Assembly (NCBI RefSeq): GCF_000019185.1
Contig: NC_010334.1
Span: 3,348,001 to 3,412,000, forward strand
From: Shewanella halifaxensis HAW-EB4
Lineage (GTDB): Bacteria > Pseudomonadota > Gammaproteobacteria > Enterobacterales > Shewanellaceae
Direction of reading: 5' to 3'
Length of the DNA: 64,000 bases
In this document: piece by piece, positions 17,382 through 25,518 of the stretch
Layout: the number at the start of each line of letters is the position of its first letter
Numbering within the stretch: the stretch's first letter is position 1
Position numbers and translations under genes: made by a program
The notes under the pieces: model-generated
Database searches by the model: none
What the model was told of the DNA's origin: nothing
The model's input: the letters and a program-made list of their open reading frames with translations, nothing else

Positions 17382-17876
17382 ATGATCACACTTCATACAA
17401 ACCATGGCGATATCAAATTAGCTTTAAATACCGAAAAAGCACCAAATACTGCCGCTAACTTCTTAAACTATGCTAAAGAAGGTTTCTACGATGGTACTGT
17501 TTTCCATCGTGTAATCGACGGTTTTATGGTTCAGGGCGGCGGTTTTACTGAAGATATGGGTCAAAAACGCCCTAACGAGTCAATTGAAAACGAAGCAAAT
17601 AACGGTTTATCGAACAAAATCGGTACTATCGCTATGGCTCGTACTTCTGATCCACATTCTGCGACAGCACAATTTTTCATCAACGTTGGCGACAACACTT
17701 TCCTAGACTTTAAGTCTGAGTCAGCTCAAGGCTGGGGTTACTGTGTATTTGGTGAAGTTGTTGAAGGCATGGACGTAGTAAACAAGATTAAAGCGGTTAG
17801 CACTGGTAACCGTGGCATGCATCAAGATGTTCCTCTTGAAGCTGTTATCATCGAAAAAGTAACCATCGAAGAGTAA
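17382..17876 (+). CDS. ppiB: PpiB, cytoplasmic cyclophilin-type PPIase
   Basis: Peptidyl-prolyl cis-trans isomerase B, 164 residues from ATG 17382 (MITLHTNHGDIKL), the family N-terminus. An earlier in-frame ATG at 17364 would add six atypical residues. Cyclophilin active-site motifs are intact: FHRVIDGFMVQGG with the catalytic Arg, and the MART...SATAQFFINV stretch. The WGYCVFGEV segment carries the drug-binding-site Trp region. It is followed 10 nt later by lpxH, as in E. coli and other gammaproteobacteria, so they probably form an operon. Confidence 0.95.
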   Translation: MITLHTNHGDIKLALNTEKAPNTAANFLNYAKEGFYDGTVFHRVIDGFMVQGGGFTEDMGQKRPNESIENEANNGLSNKIGTIAMARTSDPHSATAQFFINVGDNTFLDFKSESAQGWGYCVFGEVVEGMDVVNKIKAVSTGNRGMHQDVPLEAVIIEKVTIEE

Positions 17877-17886
17877 TATTGCCTCG

Positions 17887-18603
17887 ATGCGCACTCTATT
17901 TGTGGGCGATTTGCACTTAAGTACCGATCGCCCCGATATCACCCAAGCTTTTCTTAGGTTTCTAGATACTCAACTTCACGACACTGATGCGTTATACATC
18001 CTTGGCGATCTCTTCGAAGTATGGGTTGGTGACGACATTGCAGAGCCTTTCGCTGAGCAACTTGCTAAAGCGATATACCAAGCCTCACAAAAACTGCCTA
18101 TTTTCTTTATTCATGGTAATCGAGATTTCTTAATCAGTAATGCTTTTGCTAAACGTAGCGGTATGACACTGTTACCTGAAATCTATACTGTAGATTTATA
18201 TGGGATCCCTACTGTCATTTTGCACGGTGATAGCCTTTGTACCTTAGATAAGCCTTACCAACGTTTTAGAAAGTTTCGCAATTTGGGTTGGGCTAAATGG
18301 CTTTATGCCCATTTACCAAAATCGAAACGACTCGATATTGCTGTAAAACTGCGTTCTAAAAGCCAGAGCAGTAATCAGCAAAAAAGCTATAGCATTATGG
18401 ATGTAGAACCTGATGCGGTGCTTGAATTGCTTAATGCGACGAAAACCGAGCAAATGATCCATGGTCATACTCACCGGCCTGCGATTCATCAACTCGCTAA
18501 CGGTAGGCGCCGTATCGTTGTAGGTGATTGGTATGAGCAAGGCAGCATGTTAAGTGTTAGCCAAGACAAAATCGAGCTTATCGAACTCCCTTTCGGCAAG
18601 TAG
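17887..18603 (+). CDS. lpxH: LpxH, UDP-2,3-diacylglucosamine diphosphatase
   Basis: Manganese-dependent phosphoesterase of lipid A synthesis at the membrane surface that releases lipid X and UMP; 238 residues. The metallophosphatase motifs are all visible: GDLHL near residues 7-11, GDLFEVWVGDD, GNRDF, HGDSL and HGHTHRPA. The start lies 10 nt after the ppiB stop. A short inverted repeat GGCAAG / CTTGCC straddles the stop codon but lacks a T-run. Confidence 0.95.
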   Translation: MRTLFVGDLHLSTDRPDITQAFLRFLDTQLHDTDALYILGDLFEVWVGDDIAEPFAEQLAKAIYQASQKLPIFFIHGNRDFLISNAFAKRSGMTLLPEIYTVDLYGIPTVILHGDSLCTLDKPYQRFRKFRNLGWAKWLYAHLPKSKRLDIAVKLRSKSQSSNQQKSYSIMDVEPDAVLELLNATKTEQMIHGHTHRPAIHQLANGRRRIVVGDWYEQGSMLSVSQDKIELIELPFGK

Positions 18604-18704
18604 TTTACTGCTTGCCTCTCGAGTATTTATCCCCTTAATGACTAACAAAATAGCTGCCTAAGTGGCTGACTATGCAATTATGCAGACAGTGCGATTTGGC
18701 AAGT

Positions 18705-18868
18705 TTAATTGACTGTCGCAGTTAAGCTCGGCGCGCCGCCATGAAACTTAAACTCCTCTTTAATTAAGCGGCTCACCTTAGCGATGAGATCCGTGCCCTG
18801 TTCAAAATCACTTCGAGCGATAAGTACTGCTCCGAGCTCATTATTTTACCAGCAATTCCCTGCACAAC
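18705..18868 (-). pseudogene. Possible remnant of a small gene
   Basis: In the 412-nt gap between lpxH and the Yip1 gene. On the minus strand a short frame reads VQGIAGKIM (from about 18868). After a one-base shift near 18838 a second frame continues as ELGAVLIARSDFEQG...LIKEEFKFHGGAPSLTATVN to a TAA at 18705-18707. The second frame has protein-like composition but no start codon. I do not recognise the family. It may be chance. Nothing else is evident in the gap. Confidence 0.25.
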
Positions 18869-19015
18869 CTTAGCTTAACACCTATGCTTAAATAGATTGG
18901 CTTGACTCCTAGCAGTTTTTACTCAATAAATAAACACAGAGCTGTAACCAGTTCGTCTGTAGTTTGGCGAGCCAAATTTAATATAGAAGTTAAATGCTAA
19001 ACGAGGATAACTATA

Positions 19016-19612
19016 ATGATATTGAATCACTTAATGGGGCTATACACTCATCCGAAAGAAGAGTGGCAAACAATTGAGAGAAACCACGAAGCATTGCGCA
19101 GCAGTTTGAGTCACATCATCATTGTCGCGCTTATTCCCGCTATCTGTTCCTTCATCGGGACGTCACAAATTGGCTGGGACTTAGGCGTTGGTGATCGTCA
19201 GTTCTTAACGGCGCAGAGTGCCATGATCATGTCTGGCGGCATGTATTTAGGCTTAATCGCGGGTGTATTTGCCCTCGCCTACCTCGCTTTTTGGATGGCA
19301 AAAACATTCGATGCAAAACCTAGCTACACCCAAGCACTAGAACTTGCAGCCTATACCGCAACACCTCTGTTTATGGTGGGTCTAGCGGCGCTTTATCCGA
19401 CACTCTGGTTTATGATGGTTGTCGGGCTTGCAGGCCTTGCCTACTCAGTTTACCTACTCTATACCGGTGTACCTATTATTATGAACATCCCCGAGGAGAA
19501 AGGCTTTATTTACGCAAGCTCTGTTGTGACCGCTGGCTTAGTGTTGCTTGTCGGGCTTATGGGTTCAAGTGTCATTCTTTGGAGTATCGGCTTCGGTCCT
19601 ATGTACCAATAA
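19016..19612 (+). CDS. Yip1 family inner-membrane protein
   Basis: 198-residue integral membrane protein with about five hydrophobic segments (near residues 32-50, 72-97, 110-128, 130-150 and 163-190). The N-terminal ILNHLMGLYTHPKEEWQTI followed by membrane helices is typical of bacterial YIP1-domain proteins (the YIP1/YohC group), whose function is not established. A purine-rich GAGGATAACTATA lies before the ATG. It stands alone, followed by a terminator shared with the convergent glnS. Confidence 0.75.
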   Translation: MILNHLMGLYTHPKEEWQTIERNHEALRSSLSHIIIVALIPAICSFIGTSQIGWDLGVGDRQFLTAQSAMIMSGGMYLGLIAGVFALAYLAFWMAKTFDAKPSYTQALELAAYTATPLFMVGLAALYPTLWFMMVVGLAGLAYSVYLLYTGVPIIMNIPEEKGFIYASSVVTAGLVLLVGLMGSSVILWSIGFGPMYQ

Positions 19613-19675
19613 GCTTAAGGCCCTATTCTGACTAGCTCAGAAATAAACTCAGAAACTAACTTAGATTTGGGTAAC

Positions 19676-19703
19676 AAAAAAGCCGACTTTCGTCGGCTTT
19701 TTT
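19676..19703. terminator. Bidirectional terminator between the Yip1 gene and glnS
   Basis: Stem GCCGAC / GTCGGC with TTTC loop, flanked by six As and six Ts. It serves the plus-strand Yip1 gene and minus-strand glnS. Confidence 0.9.
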
Positions 19704-19729
19704 AGTTTTAACGTGTACTTCAATAAGAT

Positions 19730-21400
19730 TTACTCGAAAGAATCTCTTAGTGGCACAGTTAAGTTAAACACTAAGCTATCTTTGCTTGAGTCTTTGCTAT
19801 CTGCGCAGAAGTAGCCTTCACGCTCAAACTGATAGGCTTTTTCAGCTTCAGCATTCATCAGGCTTGCTTCAACTAGGCCGTACTTAGTTGTTAGCGAGTG
19901 CGGGTTTAGCACTTCGTCAACTGACTCTGCAGCTGCTGGATTTGGATCGTTGAATAATCTTTCATACAAACGGAACTCTGCAGGCTTTGCAGTACTCGCC
20001 TCAACCCAATGAATAACACCTTTCACTTTACGACCGTCACTTGGGTTTTTACCCAAAGTTTCATCATCATAAGTACAGAAAATAGTAGTGATATTACCAT
20101 CAGCATCTTTTTCACAGCGCTCGGCTTGGATCACGTAAGCATTACGCAAACGCACTTCTTTACCTTGAACTAGACGCTTGTACTTCTTATTTGCTTCTTC
20201 ACGGAAATCGTCAGCATCAATAAATAGTTCACGACCAAAAGACAATTCACGCTTGCCCATCTCTTCCTTGTTAGGATGATTTGCAGCGTTGATGATCTCA
20301 ACTTGCCCTTCAGGATAGTTTTCGATAACCACTTTAACAGGGTTAATCACTGCCATTGCGCGTGGCGCGAATTCATTTAGCTCTTCGCGAATACAAGCAT
20401 CAAGCATGGCAACTTCAACCATGTTGTCTTGCTTAGTCACACCTATGCGCTTACAGAATTCACGAATAGACGCTGGTGTATAGCCGCGGCGACGGTAACC
20501 CGCAATCGTAGGCATACGCGCATCGTCCCAACCCGTTACTAGGTTACGGACAACTAAGTCATTAAGCTTACGCTTTGACATCAAGGTGTATTCAAGATTC
20601 AGTCTTGAAAACTCGTACTGACGTGTTCTGTTTGGCGCTTGGAAATCATCAAGATGATCGAGTACCCAGTCATACAGTCTACGGTTGTCTTGGAACTCAA
20701 GCGTACATAAAGAATGGGTAATATTTTCAATCGCATCAGAAATACAGTGAGTAAAGTCGTACATTGGGTAAATGCACCACTTGTCACCTGTCTGATGGTG
20801 ATGAGCAAAACGAATACGGTAGATGATAGGATCACGCATACACATAAATGGTGATGCCATATCAATCTTAGCGCGAAGTGAACATTCACCTTCTTTGAAC
20901 TCGCCTAAGCGCATTTTTTCAAATAATGCGAGGTTCTCTTCGACCGAAGTGTCACGGTATGGGCTGTTCTTACCTGGCTCTTTAAGCGTACCGCGATATT
21001 CGCGAGTCTCTTCACCATTTAAGAAGCACACATAAGCTAAGCCTTTAGTGATTAACTCAACTGCGTACTGGTGTAATTGGTCAAAATAGTTTGATGAATA
21101 ACGAATATCACCATCCCACTGAAAACCGAGCCACTGCACATCAGCCTGAATAGAATTAACGTAATCGATATCTTCTTTTTCAGGATTGGTATCATCAAAA
21201 CGTAAGTTACATTGACCTTTGTAGTCCTTTGCAATACCAAAGTTTAGGCAGATAGACTTAGCGTGGCCGATATGAAGAAAGCCGTTTGGCTCCGGCGGGA
21301 AACGAGTTTGTACACTCGTGTGCTTACCAGTAGCTAGATCTTCATCTATGATGTTACGTATGAAGTTACTAGGACGTACTTCAGTGTCCACATGACTCAT
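19730..21400 (-). CDS. glnS: Glutaminyl-tRNA synthetase
   Basis: Class I synthetase that charges tRNA-Gln; 556 residues (E. coli 554). The HIGH motif lies in FPPEPNGFLHIGHAKSI near residues 34-50, and the KMSKS-equivalent loop is LMSKRKL. The C-terminal two-barrel anticodon-binding domain continues to FNLTVPLRDSFE. The N-terminus EVRPSNFIRNIIDEDL is the family start. Its monocistronic position between a terminator and the feoB terminator suggests independent transcription. Confidence 0.97.
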   Translation of the reverse strand: MSHVDTEVRPSNFIRNIIDEDLATGKHTSVQTRFPPEPNGFLHIGHAKSICLNFGIAKDYKGQCNLRFDDTNPEKEDIDYVNSIQADVQWLGFQWDGDIRYSSNYFDQLHQYAVELITKGLAYVCFLNGEETREYRGTLKEPGKNSPYRDTSVEENLALFEKMRLGEFKEGECSLRAKIDMASPFMCMRDPIIYRIRFAHHHQTGDKWCIYPMYDFTHCISDAIENITHSLCTLEFQDNRRLYDWVLDHLDDFQAPNRTRQYEFSRLNLEYTLMSKRKLNDLVVRNLVTGWDDARMPTIAGYRRRGYTPASIREFCKRIGVTKQDNMVEVAMLDACIREELNEFAPRAMAVINPVKVVIENYPEGQVEIINAANHPNKEEMGKRELSFGRELFIDADDFREEANKKYKRLVQGKEVRLRNAYVIQAERCEKDADGNITTIFCTYDDETLGKNPSDGRKVKGVIHWVEASTAKPAEFRLYERLFNDPNPAAAESVDEVLNPHSLTTKYGLVEASLMNAEAEKAYQFEREGYFCADSKDSSKDSLVFNLTVPLRDSFE

Positions 21401-21514
21401 GGAATTCCTCTTTGCGAACGATGATTAAAGACTAAAAATGCATAATCCTACAGATTTTGTAAAGGATCAACGACTGAGGTTTAAAAACCTCTCTAATGGC
21501 TATATTTATAGCGC

Positions 21515-21542
21515 AAAAAGCAGCGAATCATCGCTGCTTTTT
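21515..21542 (-). terminator. Terminator of feoAB
   Basis: Stem AAAAAGCAGCGA / TCGCTGCTTTTT with ATCA loop, about 30 nt after the feoB stop. Confidence 0.88.
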
Positions 21543-21572
21543 ATTATTTGATAACAGTATACGCTATTCGCG

Positions 21573-23867
21573 TTATTCAGTAATCACTTTAATGCCTGGG
21601 ATAATGGTCTGGGTTTTCTTACCCTTCTTCTTAAGCCAGAGGTAGAACACAACTAAGGCTATTGCGAAGAAGCCAATCCATAAGCTTGATTGCAATGGGT
21701 GCTGTGCAAACGTTGCACCTTGGTAGAATACCGTGGCAACACCGTAAGCTAAACCAAATGTCCAAAGCCCTGCAAATGTTGCCCAGCGGCTACCAAACTC
21801 ATTCACCAATGCGCCAATAGCGGCCACACAAGGGGTGTATAGTAAAATAAACAGTAAGTAAGCAAATGCAGCAGTCACCCCTGCGAAACCAGCTTGTAGC
21901 GCGCCAAAGGTTGAAGTATCAACTTCTAGTTCTTCTGATGCAGCCTCTACCGATGATACATCACCGACTGAAATAGACAGTGGGTCATCAGGAGAAATAC
22001 CAAACAAGTTCTCAGGAATTGTCGCTAGCGCTTCACCAAAGGTGTCGCTAATTGGTGCTAATGCTTCATCACCTGCGCCAGCGTCTGAATAAAGACTATT
22101 CAAAGTACCAACTACTGCTTCTTTCGCAAAAATACCCGTAATAATACCTACTGTTGCAGGCCAGTTATCTTGCTCTACACCCATAGGTGCAAACAGTGGT
22201 GTTACTTTTTGACTGGCAACACTCAATACTGATTCGGAGCTATCTTCATGACCAAACGTACCATCAATACCGATTGCATTTACAAAGTTAAGTAAAGTCA
22301 CCACTATCACAATGGTCTTACCCGCCCCCATAATAAAGCTCTTGGTACGCTTACCTGTACGAGCCATTACCGTCTTGAACTTTGGTTTCTCGTAACTTGG
22401 TAGCTCCATCACCACTGCGCTGCTAGAACCAGGAAGTAGAGTCGAACGTAACAGTAAGCCTGTACCGATAGCGGCAAAAATACCTATTATATAAAGCAAG
22501 AACACTAGATTCTGCCCCGACTCTGGGAAGAACGCTGCCGCAAACAGTGCGTAAACAGGTAATCTTGCACCACAAGACATAAACGGCGCCATCATACCAG
22601 TAACGATACGCTCGCGCTCACTGCCTAAAGTACGGGTTGCCATAATCGCCGGTACTGAACATCCAAAACCGACAATCATAGGCACAAATGCACGACCTGG
22701 AAGACCAATTCGGCGCATTAAGCCATCAACCACAAACGCTGCTCGCGCCATGTAGCCAGAGCCTTCAAGCACCGACAGTGCTAGGAATAGCGCAGCAATA
22801 ACAGGAATAAAGGTTGCAACTGTTTGAATACCTTGACCCACGCCACCAGCAATAATGGTCACTAACCAAGTCGGAGAACCTAGACTAGACATAAATGCGC
22901 CTAGATGGTCTACAAAAATAGCACCGGCGGTAATATCGAAGAAATCAATAAATGAACTGCCCACATTAATACTAAACATGAACATCAAATACATCACGAA
23001 TAGGAAAACAGGGATCCCAAAAATCGGGTGCAACACCAACTTATCGAGTTTATCGGTGAAGGTCTCGGCACCGTCGCTCTGCACTGAGCCAGTAAAGACT
23101 TGCTCAACGTAGTTAAAACGCGTTGTCGCAATCATGATCTCAATATCTTTGCCTTGGCTAGATAGCGCTTGAGAGTACAGCTCGACTTCGCTCGCCATTT
23201 GACTGTTTTTACATTTACCACAGCCTAAGCCATTTGCAAGCATTGCCAAGGCTCGGCCACGGCTTAACTCTGGATCTTGAGACAATAGATTCGATACAGC
23301 TGATTCAATCTCTTCATCATAATCTAGCACCAGTGGCGCTTCAGAGACCTTGCCATCGAGTAGCGCAACAAACTGCAGCTTAACTTTTTCGATATCTTTA
23401 GGTTCACGTGAACACACGGCAACAACAGGACAGCCTAACTCTTCAGTCATCTTGGCGATATCGATATGAATACCGCGTTCAACTGCTGCGTCAATCTTAT
23501 TAAGCACAACCACCATTGGAATGCCCAACTCACGAAGCTGTACCGTTAGATATAAGTGGCGCTCGATATTGGTCGCATCAACTAAGTTAATAATACCGTC
23601 AATAGGTTGATCGGCTAGATACTGCTGGGCAATTTGCTCGTCTAAAGAACAGTCACAGCTATTACCTGCAGGAAGAAGATCATATATACCCGGAAGATCG
23701 GTTAAGAAAACGTCTGAACCTTGCAGTGCAAATTGGCCTGTTTTTTTCTCTACGGTTACGCCTGACCAGTTACCAACCTGCTGATTAGATCCGGTTAATG
23801 CATTAAACAGTGTTGATTTGCCCGCATTAGGGTTACCCACTGTTACGCAGTTAAATTGTTTATCCAT
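21573..23867 (-). CDS. feoB: FeoB, ferrous iron permease
   Basis: Inner-membrane Fe(II) uptake protein with an N-terminal G domain; 764 residues from ATG 23867 (MDKQFNCVTVGNP). A start 18 nt earlier is possible. G1 is GNPNAGKST at residues 11-19, G3 is DLPGIYDL and G4 is NKID. A helical region with a CGKC pair follows, then the membrane domain with the two Gate motifs (GSGYMARAAFVVDGLMRR and the later FAKEAVVGTLNSL) and a C-terminal hydrophobic tail. It overlaps feoA by 8 nt. No feoC-like gene is visible downstream. Confidence 0.95.
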   Translation of the reverse strand: MDKQFNCVTVGNPNAGKSTLFNALTGSNQQVGNWSGVTVEKKTGQFALQGSDVFLTDLPGIYDLLPAGNSCDCSLDEQIAQQYLADQPIDGIINLVDATNIERHLYLTVQLRELGIPMVVVLNKIDAAVERGIHIDIAKMTEELGCPVVAVCSREPKDIEKVKLQFVALLDGKVSEAPLVLDYDEEIESAVSNLLSQDPELSRGRALAMLANGLGCGKCKNSQMASEVELYSQALSSQGKDIEIMIATTRFNYVEQVFTGSVQSDGAETFTDKLDKLVLHPIFGIPVFLFVMYLMFMFSINVGSSFIDFFDITAGAIFVDHLGAFMSSLGSPTWLVTIIAGGVGQGIQTVATFIPVIAALFLALSVLEGSGYMARAAFVVDGLMRRIGLPGRAFVPMIVGFGCSVPAIMATRTLGSERERIVTGMMAPFMSCGARLPVYALFAAAFFPESGQNLVFLLYIIGIFAAIGTGLLLRSTLLPGSSSAVVMELPSYEKPKFKTVMARTGKRTKSFIMGAGKTIVIVVTLLNFVNAIGIDGTFGHEDSSESVLSVASQKVTPLFAPMGVEQDNWPATVGIITGIFAKEAVVGTLNSLYSDAGAGDEALAPISDTFGEALATIPENLFGISPDDPLSISVGDVSSVEAASEELEVDTSTFGALQAGFAGVTAAFAYLLFILLYTPCVAAIGALVNEFGSRWATFAGLWTFGLAYGVATVFYQGATFAQHPLQSSLWIGFFAIALVVFYLWLKKKGKKTQTIIPGIKVITE

Positions 23868-24111
23868 TCGCTTTTTCAACCTCAATAATATCTGCTAAAT
23901 CGCGACGCATGCATAACTTACTGCCGCGGATATCCAATTCAACACCCGAGCCCATTGGTGCCCTACGGATCAAGGAGAATCGAGTATTTGGGGTGATCCC
24001 CATAGAAAGTAGTTTGCGCTTTACTACGGCAGGTAGGTCTATATGACCCACTTGAGAAATTCTGGCGATATCGCCCGGACTTAATTCACTTAGCTTCATT
24101 CTGCATTCCAC
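23860..24111 (-). CDS. feoA: FeoA, small SH3-like partner of FeoB
   Basis: 83-residue cytosolic protein with the FeoA fold: MKLSELSPGDIARI...LPAVVKRKLLSMGITPNTRFSLIRRAPMGSGVELDIRGSKLCMRRDLADIIEV. The full start at 24111 adds MECR before MKLSEL; the internal ATG at 24099 is equally possible. FeoA promotes FeoB function. The feoAB operon diverges from mtrD, and the shared 429-nt gap holds CRP-like and Fur-like sites, consistent with anaerobic and iron control. Confidence 0.93.
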   Translation of the reverse strand: MECRMKLSELSPGDIARISQVGHIDLPAVVKRKLLSMGITPNTRFSLIRRAPMGSGVELDIRGSKLCMRRDLADIIEVEKANG

Positions 24112-24238
24112 CTATTTACAGGCCTCGACTCTCTTTGAAATTAACGTTGATTCTAAAGCAGGCGAACAACGAATAACTTTACCTAGATCAACATTTAGAA
24201 CTGTAAACGATAATAATTTTCAATTGTGTTCACCATTA

Positions 24239-24254
24239 TGTGATAAATATCTCA
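24239..24254. promoter_or_regulatory. CRP-like site in the feoA-mtrD gap
   Basis: TGTGATAAATATCTCA matches TGTGA-N6-TCACA at 9 of 10 conserved positions. It lies about 130 nt upstream of feoA and 285 nt upstream of mtrD. CRP controls anaerobic respiration genes in Shewanella. Prediction only. Confidence 0.6.
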
Positions 24255-24314
24255 ACTAATAAATGCTTCTCTAAAGATAAATTGACCTCACAACTGCCAC
24301 CTCAAACGCAAACA

Positions 24315-24332
24315 CCTATCATTTTCATTATC
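24315..24332. promoter_or_regulatory. Fur-like box in the feoA-mtrD gap
   Basis: On the minus strand GATAATGAAAATGATAGG, three hexamers near the GATAAT Fur pattern. A second, weaker candidate is GATAATAATTTTCAATTG at 24209-24226. Expected for feoAB repression by iron; prediction only. Confidence 0.5.
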
Positions 24333-24359
24333 AAAGCCGAACATCTTTAAAAGTGTAAA

Positions 24360-24375
24360 CTTGACACAGATCACA
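24360..24375 (+). promoter_or_regulatory. CRP/FNR-type site upstream of mtrD
   Basis: CTTGACACAGATCACA fits half of the CRP pattern well (TCACA arm, TTGA in the other) and also resembles the FNR/EtrA pattern TTGAT-N4-ATCAA (TTGAC ACAG ATCAC). It lies about 165 nt before the mtrD start. Prediction only. Confidence 0.5.
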
Positions 24376-24540
24376 CTTAATTGATTTGCAGTATAAAAAC
24401 CAGACACATTTAAAAATTAACACCCCACAAATGTTATGGGTTTGTCACAAAAATGCTCTATCATTACACATTAGTAATTTACAAAACTACTAATGTACAA
24501 GTAGTAAAAAATATCGCTTTTTAAAGTGAATGGGAATGAG

Positions 24541-25503
24541 ATGATGAACATGAACATTGGATGGTTCACAGGCAAACTTGTGCGCCTGTTATCGTTAACG
24601 TTGCTAATTTGCAGTGTTAATGCTTTCGCAACGCCCTGGCAAGATAAAGATCCACAAGAGGTTGAAGCTGTACTCGACAAAAAGTTTGCAGAGGGGCAAT
24701 ACTCTTCAAAAGGTGCCGACTCTTGTTTAATGTGTCACCGCAAAAGCCCCAAGGTGATGGCATTATTTGACGGAGTACATGGTAGCGAGGTTCAAGGCTC
24801 TCCCATGGCCGACCTTCAATGTGAAGCTTGCCACGGTCCCATGGGCAAACACAATCGTGGCGGTAAAGAGCCGATGATCACTTTCGGTTCAAACTCCCCT
24901 GTTCCTGCCGCCAAACAAAACAGCGTTTGCATGAGTTGCCATAATGATGACCAACGCATGGCTTGGCAAGGTAACCACCATGATAATGCTGATGTGAGCT
25001 GTGCAGACTGTCACCAAGTTCATACAGGGTACGACCCTATCGCCGATAGAAGTACCGAAGTTGAAGTGTGCACGAGCTGCCACACTCAGCAAAAAGCCGA
25101 TATCAATAAACGCTCACCTCACCCATTAAAGTGGCAACAGATGGTATGCACCGATTGCCACAATCCCCATGGCAGTTTATCTGATGCTAATCTCAAACAG
25201 ATGAGCGTGAATGAAAACTGCTATTCCTGTCATGCCGAAAAGCGCGGACCCAAGCTCTGGGAGCACGCGCCCGTGACTGATAACTGTGCGACTTGCCACA
25301 ATCCACACGGTAGTGTGAACGAAGCTATGTTAAACAGTAAGCCCCCTATGCTTTGCCAGCAATGTCACGCATCGGTTGGCCATACATCGAATGCGGTCTT
25401 TGGCGGTCAACCAAACGCCTTTAACGCTGGGCAAAGTTGTATGAACTGCCATTCGCAGGTTCATGGCTCTAATCATCCATCTGGCAAGTTATTACAGCGC
25501 TAA
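24541..25503 (+). CDS. mtrD: MtrD, periplasmic decaheme cytochrome c (MtrA paralog)
   Basis: Decaheme cytochrome of the MtrA/DmsE group that inserts into its beta-barrel partner and carries electrons across the outer membrane. Ten CxxCH motifs are present (CLMCH to CMNCH). A signal peptide ends near AFA-TPW. I place the start at ATG 24541 (MMNMNIGWFTGKL) rather than the GTG at 24526. It is closely similar to the mtrA product in this window over its whole length, ending in the same HGSNHPSGKLLQR. It lies 15 nt before mtrE. The pair matches the mtrDEF order known from S. oneidensis. Confidence 0.93.
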   Translation: MMNMNIGWFTGKLVRLLSLTLLICSVNAFATPWQDKDPQEVEAVLDKKFAEGQYSSKGADSCLMCHRKSPKVMALFDGVHGSEVQGSPMADLQCEACHGPMGKHNRGGKEPMITFGSNSPVPAAKQNSVCMSCHNDDQRMAWQGNHHDNADVSCADCHQVHTGYDPIADRSTEVEVCTSCHTQQKADINKRSPHPLKWQQMVCTDCHNPHGSLSDANLKQMSVNENCYSCHAEKRGPKLWEHAPVTDNCATCHNPHGSVNEAMLNSKPPMLCQQCHASVGHTSNAVFGGQPNAFNAGQSCMNCHSQVHGSNHPSGKLLQR

Positions 25504-25518
25504 CAAGGAGTGGCCGTT

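Noticed and set aside
21545..21573. A feoC gene after feoB
   Set aside because: No small frame with a FeoC-like winged-helix pattern fits between feoB and the terminator.
24315..24332. Fur-like box as a regulator of mtrD
   Set aside because: It may serve feoAB only. The position is about 200 nt from both genes, so I list it as a site but assign no target with confidence.
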